Source of the DNA: Rubrivivax sp.
GTDB taxonomy: Bacteria > Pseudomonadota > Gammaproteobacteria > Burkholderiales > Burkholderiaceae_C
Length of the DNA stretch: 64,000 bases
Reading direction: 5' to 3'
Assembly (NCBI GenBank): GCA_030653385.1
Contig: JAURZM010000032.1
Span: 1 to 64,000 of the forward strand
Shown piece after piece: positions 33,058-40,555 of this stretch. The position numbers were made by a program, and so were the translations under genes. The first letter of the stretch is position 1. Every line of letters begins with the position of its first letter. The notes under the pieces were generated by a model, which was not told the DNA's origin, made no database searches, and was given only the letters and a program-made list of their open reading frames with translations.

Positions 33058-34050
33058 TCATGCACTGACGCAGTTGCGGCCGCCGCGCTTGGCGGCGTAG
33101 AGCATCGTGTCGGCGGCGCTCAGCAGCTCGCGGGCGTTGCCGGTGTGCACCGTCAATTCGGCCGCGCCCAGCGACGCGGTCTGCCGGTGTCTGACCTTGC
33201 GTGCCGTGTTCGGGCTGCCGGGCAACTGCAGCTCGAAGGCGTGGGTGGCAATCGCCAAGCGCACACGCTCGGCGACGTCGATGGCGCCGCGCAGGTCGGT
33301 GTCGGGCAGCACGGCGGCAAACTCTTCGCCGCCAATGCGGCCCAGCACGTCGCTGCCACGCAGCGCGTCCTTGGCAGCGGCAGCGGCACCCCGCAGCACC
33401 AGGTCACCGGCGTTGTGGCCGTAGCGGTCGTTGACGGCCTTGAAGAAGTCGAGGTCCAGGCACAACACAGCGAGCGGCCTGCCCGCGCGACGCGCCAACT
33501 TGACCTCGCGCTCCAGCACGTCCAGCAGGTACTTCTTGGTGTAGACGTCGGTGCCGCCGTCCACCGTGGCCAGGCGGTAGATGCGGTCGTGCAGCAGCGC
33601 GTCCAGGCTATGACCTTCGTAGAACTTCAGCACCGACGCGCCGAGCCGCACCATGTCGCCATCTTTCAGCACCACCGGCGTGGTGACGCGCTTTTCATTC
33701 AGGTGGGTACCGTTGCTGGAGCCCAGGTCGTTCAGCACCACCGAGGCGCCTTCTTCACGCAGTTCGGCGTGGCGCCGGCTGATGCCCTGGTTCTCCAGGC
33801 ACACATCACATTCGGAAGAGCGACCCAGCACCAGCCGGCTGCCCTGCAGCGCAAAACGTGTGCCGCTGTGCGGGCCGCTGTAGACGATCAGGCACGGCCG
33901 TTGTTGGCCACTGTCGGCCAGGGCCTGGAACAAGGTCACGTCGGCCTTGTTCAGGCGCAGCGTGGTGGGGTCCCAGTCCTGGTTACCCGGGGCCGTGGCG
34001 GACGTCGTCGCACGGGCAGGCGGAATCAGTTCGGTGGCACGGTGCGTCAC
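33058..34050 (-). CDS. FHA-GGDEF diguanylate cyclase
   Basis: A 330-residue cytoplasmic protein. The forkhead-associated domain (about 55-145) has LGRSSECDVCL, SRRHAEL and LGSSNGTHLN, the phosphothreonine-binding residues. The GGDEF domain (about 165-325) has GGEEF at 240-244 and an RxxD inhibitory site (RGSD, 231-234). It should make c-di-GMP under control of a Thr-phosphorylated partner; a Ser/Thr kinase is encoded 18 kb to the left. No ATG suits the N-terminus, so GTG at 34050 is used. The 590-residue frame is extended by antisense of the asparaginase gene. Confidence 0.88.
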   Translation of the reverse strand: MTHRATELIPPARATTSATAPGNQDWDPTTLRLNKADVTLFQALADSGQQRPCLIVYSGPHSGTRFALQGSRLVLGRSSECDVCLENQGISRRHAELREEGASVVLNDLGSSNGTHLNEKRVTTPVVLKDGDMVRLGASVLKFYEGHSLDALLHDRIYRLATVDGGTDVYTKKYLLDVLEREVKLARRAGRPLAVLCLDLDFFKAVNDRYGHNAGDLVLRGAAAAAKDALRGSDVLGRIGGEEFAAVLPDTDLRGAIDVAERVRLAIATHAFELQLPGSPNTARKVRHRQTASLGAAELTVHTGNARELLSAADTMLYAAKRGGRNCVSA

Positions 34051-34112
34051 GGCGTCGGGGCAGGGCGGAGTTACCGGGCTTATCGGCAGCCCGTCACTCC
34101 GGCTTGAACCGC

Positions 34113-35147
34113 TCAGGCGCAGCGCACGGCGGACGTGGCCTGCAGGCGGCCGACCGAAAGTCCGTTCCAGTTTTTCAGCTCGATGTCGCTGAAGCCCCGC
34201 ACGAAGGCGGCGTCGGCATCTGACAGGTTCAGCAACTTTTCCACCACCGCCGCCATCACCACCTCGCAGGCCCGTGCGTTGTTGCCGTCGTCCATCTTGA
34301 TCGCCACGCCCAGGCCCAGTTCGGGCAACGCCGCGCAGTGCACACCTTCGGCGCCCACCTTGCAGAAGACACGGGCACCCAGGCGTTCCATCAGGCGGGT
34401 GTCGAAACGGCCGCTGCCGGCCACCATGAAGGGTGCCGATGCCACTGCGGCACGCAGGCGCAGGGCGGCGCGTTGGTGTTCGGGCCGCAGGCCCACGCCG
34501 GTGGCGACACGCGCAAACGCATGGGCCAGGTGGCGCAGTGGCACGGCGTAGGTGGGGATGCTGCAGCCGTCGGTGCCCACCGCGGTGCGCGACAGGTCGT
34601 AGCCGGTGGTGGCCTGCAAGGCGGCCGTGACTTCCTTCATCACCGGGTGGTCGGGTTTCACGTAGCCGCTCAGGAAGGCGCGGCGGTCCTTGTCCTCGGC
34701 GAGCAGGCAGCCCAGGCAGACAAAACCCGCGTGTTTGCCCGAGCAGTTGTTGTTCAGCGCCGTGGGCTGCTGCCCGGCGGCGGCCAGGGCCTTGATGCTG
34801 CCGTCGTGGTAGGGCCAGTGGGTGCCGCATTCCAGCGCGGCCACATCGACCCCGGCCTTGGCCAGCATCGACGCAGCGGCCTGCGCGTGGCGGGGTTCAC
34901 CACCGTGCGACGCACAGGCCAGTGCCAGTTCTTCGTCGCTCAACTGCCAGCGATCGGCCGCGCCGCTGGCCACCAGCGGCAGCGCCTGCAGCACCTTCAC
35001 TGCGCTGCGCGGGAAGATGGGCCGCTCGATGTCGCCCAGTTGTGTGTGAACGGCGCCATCGGCGTCCACGATGGCCAGGGCACCGCCGTGCGCCGATTCG
35101 ACGATGCCGCCGCGCAGCGCGTGGACCAGGATGGGGTTGGGGTTCAT
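34113..35147 (-). CDS. L-asparaginase, Rhizobium etli type (asparaginase II family)
   Basis: A 344-residue asparaginase unrelated to the E. coli fold. The family's Ser-Lys pair is in RSAVKVLQ (near 48-51), with the zinc-binding/catalytic region in NNNCSGKHAG and a later Cys in GTDGCSIPTYAVP. It hydrolyses asparagine to aspartate and ammonia in the cytosol. ATG at 35147; a GTG three codons earlier is possible. The stop is 62 bases before the FHA-GGDEF start on the same strand. Confidence 0.92.
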   Translation of the reverse strand: MNPNPILVHALRGGIVESAHGGALAIVDADGAVHTQLGDIERPIFPRSAVKVLQALPLVASGAADRWQLSDEELALACASHGGEPRHAQAAASMLAKAGVDVAALECGTHWPYHDGSIKALAAAGQQPTALNNNCSGKHAGFVCLGCLLAEDKDRRAFLSGYVKPDHPVMKEVTAALQATTGYDLSRTAVGTDGCSIPTYAVPLRHLAHAFARVATGVGLRPEHQRAALRLRAAVASAPFMVAGSGRFDTRLMERLGARVFCKVGAEGVHCAALPELGLGVAIKMDDGNNARACEVVMAAVVEKLLNLSDADAAFVRGFSDIELKNWNGLSVGRLQATSAVRCA

Positions 35148-35295
35148 CAGCCGCACTGTAGCGGCAGCTCACGGGCAGCTCAGGGGCGATCACCGGAACA
35201 AGCGAGCAGATGCACACGACTTCCCGCCACACGCTGCGGCTTCGCGCGCCTACGCTCGTCATGCGTTTGGGGGTCTCATGCCAGGGAGCTGCAAC

Positions 35296-36120
35296 ATGTT
35301 CAGGATGCCGGTCGGGTGGATGCTGGTGACGCTGTTGGCCGCACCCACGGCGCAGGCGGTGGAACTGACCGCCACCGAGCGCACCTGGTTGCATGCCGCT
35401 GTGCCGGTGCTGCAGTTCGCCCGCGAGCAGCGGTTGCCGCTGGACGTCATCGTGCAGCCGCAGGACACGCCCGGCCACACACCCATGGGCATGGCCTTTG
35501 TCGACGGCCGCTGCAAGCTGGTGCTGTCGATGCGCGGCAACCCCGAAGCGCAGGCCACGCTGGACCGCATGCCCAGCGGCCTGCAGGGGCTGCTGGTCGA
35601 AGCCATCGCGGCGCACGAACTGGGGCACTGCTGGCGTCATGTCAGCCGCCAGTGGGGCACCTTGCCCGACAGCTTGCAGGACATCAGCGCCTACGACCGC
35701 GTCAGTTCCGAAAACGCGCAGTTGCTGCGCGAGATGTGGCGCACCCGGCGCGAAGAAGGTTTTGCCGATCTGGTGGGTCTGGCCTGGATCTTGAAGCACC
35801 ACCCGCAGCGCTACGACGAGGTGCACGCCTGGCACGTCAAGCTGCGCGGCCAACCGGTGGTCGACACCGGTCCGCACGACACCCGCGTGTGGGTGCAACT
35901 GGCGGCAGACAAACACCGCTTCACCGCTGGCAGTTCGATCTTCGAGCAGGTGCAGGCCCTGTGGCTGGCTGGGCTGACGGGCGGCACGGTGGACAGAAGG
36001 GCGCGGGCGCAGACCGCGGTGCCGACACCCACGCCCAGCGGCGCTGTCGCCGATTCGACAGGCCGCGCCGGTTTTGTGCCGCAGGTGCAGAGCCGCCAAG
36101 ACCAGGCGCGTGGGCGGTGA
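35296..36120 (+). CDS. Secreted HExxH putative metallopeptidase
   Basis: A 274-residue protein with a signal peptide (MFRMPVGWMLVTLLAAPTAQ, cleavage near 26) and a zinc-binding HELGH motif (near 114-118, AAHELGHCWRH). A second acidic motif, EEGFADLVGLAW (about 45 residues later), could give the third ligand as in gluzincin-like peptidases. I do not recognise the family. The C-terminal 60 residues are low-complexity. ATG at 35296 has GGAG upstream; 35278 is an alternative. It is followed after 33 bases by the EamA gene. Confidence 0.75.
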   Translation: MFRMPVGWMLVTLLAAPTAQAVELTATERTWLHAAVPVLQFAREQRLPLDVIVQPQDTPGHTPMGMAFVDGRCKLVLSMRGNPEAQATLDRMPSGLQGLLVEAIAAHELGHCWRHVSRQWGTLPDSLQDISAYDRVSSENAQLLREMWRTRREEGFADLVGLAWILKHHPQRYDEVHAWHVKLRGQPVVDTGPHDTRVWVQLAADKHRFTAGSSIFEQVQALWLAGLTGGTVDRRARAQTAVPTPTPSGAVADSTGRAGFVPQVQSRQDQARGR

Positions 36121-36153
36121 GGCCACACGCAGGCCGCAAGGCAGAATCCCCGC

Positions 36154-37035
36154 ATGCCCCTGTCTGCCCTGGCCCTGGTGCTGCTGGCCGCCCTGCTGCA
36201 CGCCACCTGGAACATTGCAGCCAAACGCGCCGGCGGTGACCAACGTTTCACGCTGCTCACCAGCCTGCTGACCAGCGTGCTGTGGCTGCCTGCCGGCCTG
36301 TGGTTCGGCTGGCACGAGGTACCGCGCTGGGGCTGGCCCGAATGGGGCATCGTGAGCCTGAGCGCGGCCGTGCACCTGCTGTACTTCAACACCCTGCTCA
36401 AGGGCTACCGCGTGGCCGACCTCACGGTGGTGTACCCGCTGGCCCGCGGCAGCGGACCGCTGCTGACCGCAGGCGCCGCCGTGGTGTTGCTGGGCGAGTC
36501 GCTGAGCGCACTGGGCCTGGCCGGTGTGTTGGCGGTGTGCGGTGGCATCTTCCTGATCGCCGGCGGGCCGTCTTTGTGGCGCCACACGGCCGACCCCGCG
36601 CAACGCGCCCGCACACGGGCAGGTGTGCGCTGGGGCTTGCTCACGGGTGCGCTGATCGCCGCTTACTCGGTGATCGACGGCTACGCCATCAAGGTGCTGG
36701 CCATCGGCCCGGTGCTCTTCGACTACGCCTGCAATGTGCTGCGCCTGCCCCTGCAGCTGCCCACGATGCTGAAAAACCGGCCAGCGCTGCGGCAGGCCTG
36801 GCAAACGCAGTGGAAACACGCGCTGGTGGTGGCCACGCTGGGGCCGCTGGCCTACATCCTGGTGCTGTACGCGCTGCAGCTGGCGCCGCTGTCCCACGTG
36901 GCGCCGGCGCGTGAAATCAGCATGCTGGTGGCCGCTGTGTTGGGTGGTCGTCTGCTGGGTGAAAGTGACCGTGGCCTGCGCCTGCTGGGCGCTTTGTGCA
37001 TGGCCGGCGGCGTGATGGCACTGGCCTGGGGATGA
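36154..37035 (+). CDS. EamA/DMT-family transporter
   Basis: A 293-residue inner-membrane protein with ten predicted helices in two EamA repeats, each starting with the LLHATWNIAAKRAG- or GLLTGALIAAYSVIDGYAIK-type segment. Members export metabolites or amino acids; the substrate here is unknown. It starts with ATG at 36154 and ends seven bases before the DUF429 gene, so they are likely cotranscribed. Confidence 0.9.
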   Translation: MPLSALALVLLAALLHATWNIAAKRAGGDQRFTLLTSLLTSVLWLPAGLWFGWHEVPRWGWPEWGIVSLSAAVHLLYFNTLLKGYRVADLTVVYPLARGSGPLLTAGAAVVLLGESLSALGLAGVLAVCGGIFLIAGGPSLWRHTADPAQRARTRAGVRWGLLTGALIAAYSVIDGYAIKVLAIGPVLFDYACNVLRLPLQLPTMLKNRPALRQAWQTQWKHALVVATLGPLAYILVLYALQLAPLSHVAPAREISMLVAAVLGGRLLGESDRGLRLLGALCMAGGVMALAWG

Positions 37036-37042
37036 ACGCCAC

Positions 37043-37864
37043 GTGACGACCGAGTTGTGGGGTGTGGACTTCAGCAGTGCGCCCACCGCGCGCAAGCCGG
37101 TGGTGCTGGCCACCGGACTTCGTGTGGGTTCGGTGCTGCGTTTGCAGGGCCTGCGTCTGCTGCCTCGCATGGCCGATTTCGAAACGCTGCTGGCCGCCTC
37201 CGGCCCCTGGCTGGGCGCTTTCGACTTTCCCTTCGGCCTGCCGAAAGCATTCGTGCTGGCCCAGAGCCTGGGCGACAGCGCGCAGGCCGTGATCACTGAA
37301 CTGCAGCGCCGCTGCCCCACCCGCATGGCCTTCCGCGCGCTGGTGGACAGCTGGGGCAACACGCAGCCGGCGGGCCGGCGCCTGCTGCACCGGCGCACCG
37401 ACGCGGCCATGCCCGGCATCAGCAGCACGAGCCCGCTGCAGACGCGTTACGTGCCCGTGGGTTTCATGTACTACGAAGGTTTTTCGCGCCTGGTGCAGGC
37501 GGGAGTGCATCTGCCGGGCCTGCACGAAGGTGACCCGAAGCGGGTGGCGCTGGAAGGCTACCCAGGACTGCTGGCCCACGAAATCATCGGCCGCCGTTCC
37601 TACAAAAACGACGATTCCTCTGAACGGCTGCTGGCGCGCAAGACCCTCGTCGAAGCGCTGGAGCAGGGGCGAACACGCTTGGGGATTCGCCTGAAACTCA
37701 CACCGGCGCAGGCGGGTGAACTGGTGGCTGACAGCAGCGGCGACCGGCTGGACGCGGTGTTGTGCCTGATGCAGGCTGGCTGGGCATCAACCCAGCCGCA
37801 GCACGGTCAGCCGCCCGTGGTGGACCCGATCGAAGGCTGGATCACCAGCGCCCCGCATCGTTGA
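37043..37864 (+). CDS. DUF429 family protein
   Basis: A 273-residue cytoplasmic protein resembling DUF429, whose fold is related to RNase H/ribonuclease-like proteins. The conserved start GVDFSSAPTARKPVV and internal DFPFGLP and EGYPGLLAHEIIGRRSYKN are visible, and Asp residues near the C-terminus (SSGDRLDAVLC) could complete a metal site. The function is not established. GTG start at 37043. Confidence 0.82.
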   Translation: MTTELWGVDFSSAPTARKPVVLATGLRVGSVLRLQGLRLLPRMADFETLLAASGPWLGAFDFPFGLPKAFVLAQSLGDSAQAVITELQRRCPTRMAFRALVDSWGNTQPAGRRLLHRRTDAAMPGISSTSPLQTRYVPVGFMYYEGFSRLVQAGVHLPGLHEGDPKRVALEGYPGLLAHEIIGRRSYKNDDSSERLLARKTLVEALEQGRTRLGIRLKLTPAQAGELVADSSGDRLDAVLCLMQAGWASTQPQHGQPPVVDPIEGWITSAPHR

Positions 37865-37873
37865 CAGGCGTTG

Positions 37874-37912
37874 CCCCCTCTCCCGCAGGGCGGGAGAGGG
37901 CTGGGGTGAGGG
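37874..37912. repeat. CCCTCTCCCG/CGGGAGAGGG hairpin with GGGGTGAGGG tail
   Basis: Placed in the 59-base gap between the convergent DUF429 and sulfatase genes. The stem is followed by CTGGGGTGAGGG, the same tail as in the hutU-hutH element. Possible transcription barrier, and a member of a dispersed family. Confidence 0.78.
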
Positions 37913-37923
37913 CGGGCCCTGCG

Positions 37924-39477
37924 CTACCACTGCCCGAAGTAGACCCCCGCACGTTTGTGCTGCGCCGTGCCGGCCCGCACCTGATCGTCGGTCACCGTGG
38001 TGCGGTGTTTGCGCGCCGCCAGAAAGTCCAGCAACTGCGTGCGCAAGCCGGCCCGCACGGTTTCGCTGCCCACATCCTGACCCAGGTCGTGGAATTCCTG
38101 CGGGTCGGCCTGCAGGTCGAACAGCTGCTCGGCCTCGTCCAGCCAGTGCACGTAGCGCCAGCGTTCGGTGCGCAGGCTGAAGGCGCGGCAGCGCTGCACG
38201 TCCTTGGCGAGCGTGATGCGCGCCTGGCGCCAGCTGTAGTCGAGTTCGCTGTACGCAAAGCCGCGCCAGTCAGCCAGCGTCTCACCGTGCAGCAGCGGCA
38301 GCAGGCTGCGGCCCTCGACGCGGTGGGTGGGCACCGGCAGGCCCAGCGTCTGCAGCACGGTGGGCACCACGTCCACGGCTTCGACGAAGCGGGGCTCCAC
38401 CGTGCCGCGTGTGCTGTCCGCCGCAGCCCGCGGGTCAGCCACGATGAAGGGCACCTTCTGCACGGTGTCGTGGAACAGTTCCTTTTCGCCCAGCCAGTGG
38501 TCGCCCAGGAAGTCGCCGTGGTCGGCGGTGAAGATGACCAGTGTGTCGCCGCCCAGGCTGCGCCGGTCCAGGTGTTCGAACAAGCGGCCCAGGTGGTGGT
38601 CCAGCTGCGAGATCAGGCCCTGGTAGGCCGGGCGTACGGTGCGGATGCAGTCGTCGTTCTGGAAGCTTTGGCTTTCTTCGTGCTGCTGGTAGGCGGCCAC
38701 CACACGGTGCCGGTTGGGCCGTTCGCGGGTGCTGCGCTGCACCGGCAGGCACTGGTCGGCGCTGTACATAGCGTGGTACGGCGCTGGCGCCATATAGGGC
38801 CAGTGCGGTTTCACGTAGGACAGGTGCAGCACCCAGGGCCGGCTGCCCATGCGGTCGACAAAGCCCATCGCCTGGTCGGTCATGTAGGCGGTTTCCGAGT
38901 GCGCTTCCTGCACACGCGCCGGCAGGTGCACGTTTTGCATGTGCCAGCCGCTTTGCACCTGGCCCTGGGCGTCGATGCCGGCGATGACGTGCTCGGTCCA
39001 CGGGTCGTCACCGCCATAACCGTGGGCGCGCAGGAAAGCCGGGTAGCCCGACTCGGCGCCAGGTTTGTGGTGGCCGTCGTAGCGGTCAATTTCTTCGAAG
39101 CCGCCCCGTTCCAGCAGCGTCGCCAGCTCAGTGCCCCCTTCCAGCTGCAGGCGCGCCAGGCCGTGGCGGTCGGGCATGACGTGGGTCTTGCCGGCCAGCG
39201 CCAGCTTGAGGTCGCTGCCACGCAGCATCTCGCCCAGCGTCACTTCGCCCACCGACAGCGGCACCCGGTTCCAGGTGGCGCCGTGGCTCACCGGGTAACG
39301 GCCGGTGTAGTAGCTCATGCGGCTGGGCCCGCAGACGCCGCTGTTGACGAAGGCGTTGCTGAAGCGCACACCGCGAGCAGCCAGCGCGTCCAGGTGCGGG
39401 GTCTGCAGGTAGGGGTGGCCGGCGCAGCCCAGGTGGTCCCAGCGCAGCTGGTCGGCCATGATGAAGAGCACGTTCAT
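37924..39477 (-). CDS. Sulfatase (formylglycine-dependent)
   Basis: A 517-residue sulfatase. The modification motif CGPSR (49-53; Cys49) should be converted to formylglycine by a sulfatase-modifying enzyme not encoded here. N-terminal metal ligands are in ADQLRWDH, and FTADHGDFLGDHWLG supplies the second metal site. The start at residue 1 shows no signal peptide, so the enzyme may be cytoplasmic. The substrate could be a sulfate ester or a phosphonate/choline sulfate-like compound. It lies 34 bases after the Bug receptor gene on the same strand. Confidence 0.92.
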   Translation of the reverse strand: MNVLFIMADQLRWDHLGCAGHPYLQTPHLDALAARGVRFSNAFVNSGVCGPSRMSYYTGRYPVSHGATWNRVPLSVGEVTLGEMLRGSDLKLALAGKTHVMPDRHGLARLQLEGGTELATLLERGGFEEIDRYDGHHKPGAESGYPAFLRAHGYGGDDPWTEHVIAGIDAQGQVQSGWHMQNVHLPARVQEAHSETAYMTDQAMGFVDRMGSRPWVLHLSYVKPHWPYMAPAPYHAMYSADQCLPVQRSTRERPNRHRVVAAYQQHEESQSFQNDDCIRTVRPAYQGLISQLDHHLGRLFEHLDRRSLGGDTLVIFTADHGDFLGDHWLGEKELFHDTVQKVPFIVADPRAAADSTRGTVEPRFVEAVDVVPTVLQTLGLPVPTHRVEGRSLLPLLHGETLADWRGFAYSELDYSWRQARITLAKDVQRCRAFSLRTERWRYVHWLDEAEQLFDLQADPQEFHDLGQDVGSETVRAGLRTQLLDFLAARKHRTTVTDDQVRAGTAQHKRAGVYFGQW

Positions 39478-39511
39478 GGCGCTTGTCGCGGTGTCTGGCC
39501 GCAGCGGCCCG

Positions 39512-40477
39512 TCATTCCGGCTTGAAGCCCGAGGCCTTGATGACCGGCCCCCAGCGTTCGAAGTCGTCCTTCAGCACCTGCGCCAGCTGCGCCGGGCCCT
39601 GGCCGGTGGGTTCCAGGCCCATGTCCAGCAGCCGCTTGCGCAAGGCCGGGTCGTTCATCGCGGCTTGGGCAGCCTGCGACAGGCGATCGATCACCGCCGG
39701 TGGTGTGCCGGCCGGTGCAAACAGCCCATACCAGGGCTTGGCCACCAGGTCGTAGCCCTGCTCCCTGAAAGTGGGCACATCGGGAAAGGCCAGGTCGCGC
39801 TGGTCGCCGCCCACGGCCAGCAGGCGTGCGCGGCCACCCTGCACTAGCGTGCGGATGTCGGCCGTCACGGTGGACAGCGCAGGAATCTCGCCACCCACCA
39901 CCGCCTGCATCGCCGCCGCCGTGCCCTTGTAGGGCACATGGCTCAGGTTCAGACCGGCCGCGCGTCCGAACATCACGCCGAAAAAGTGCGGGATGCTGCC
40001 CGGCGCGGCCGAGCCGTAGAAGCTGTTCTTGGCCGGGTCGCTCTTCACCCAGGCCACGTATTCCTGCAGCGTCTTGGCCGGCACCGTGTTGGCCACGCCC
40101 AGGCCGACCTGGAAGTTGCTCAGGTGCGCCACTGGCGCGAAGTCCTTGAAGGGGTCGTATCGCAGCTGGCCTGCGTACGAGTGCGGAAAGATGCCCATCG
40201 TGGCCACCGGGGTCATCAGCAGCGTCGTGCCGTCGGCCGGTGCGGCCTTCACCAGTTCGTTGGCGATGCGGCCACCGGCACCGGCCTTGTTCTCGACGAT
40301 CACCGTCTGCTTCAGCGTGCCGGCCATGTGTTCGGCCAGGATGCGCGTCAGTGCATCCGAGGTGGCGCCGGCCGGGTAGCCGACCACGATCTTCACGGTG
40401 CCCTGCTGGGCCAGCGCGGGGCCGGCGGCCAGCACCGCGGCCGTCAGCAAGGCGTTCAGGAAATGCTTGCGCTTCAT
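39512..40477 (-). CDS. Bug-type tripartite tricarboxylate transport receptor
   Basis: A 321-residue periplasmic binding protein with a signal peptide (MKRKHFLNALLTAAVLAAGP ... ALA). Family marks are VVGYPAGATSDALTRILAE, VENKAGAGGRIA and VPYKGTAAAMQAVVGGEI. Bug receptors typically lack adjacent TctA/TctB membrane genes, as here. Forming an operon with the sulfatase, it may bind a sulfated organic acid or its product. ATG at 40477 has GGAGAC upstream. Confidence 0.93.
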   Translation of the reverse strand: MKRKHFLNALLTAAVLAAGPALAQQGTVKIVVGYPAGATSDALTRILAEHMAGTLKQTVIVENKAGAGGRIANELVKAAPADGTTLLMTPVATMGIFPHSYAGQLRYDPFKDFAPVAHLSNFQVGLGVANTVPAKTLQEYVAWVKSDPAKNSFYGSAAPGSIPHFFGVMFGRAAGLNLSHVPYKGTAAAMQAVVGGEIPALSTVTADIRTLVQGGRARLLAVGGDQRDLAFPDVPTFREQGYDLVAKPWYGLFAPAGTPPAVIDRLSQAAQAAMNDPALRKRLLDMGLEPTGQGPAQLAQVLKDDFERWGPVIKASGFKPE

Positions 40478-40555
40478 GGAGGTCTCCGTTTTTGGGGGCA
40501 GCCGAGGCAATGTACGCGCTGACCCTACAGTTCCTGCATTCGAACGATCCCCGTG

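Noticed and set aside
34051..34830. N-terminal extension of the FHA-GGDEF protein to 590 residues
   Set aside because: It overlaps the asparaginase gene on the same strand in another frame and has shadow-type composition. The FHA domain needs only the GTG at 34050.
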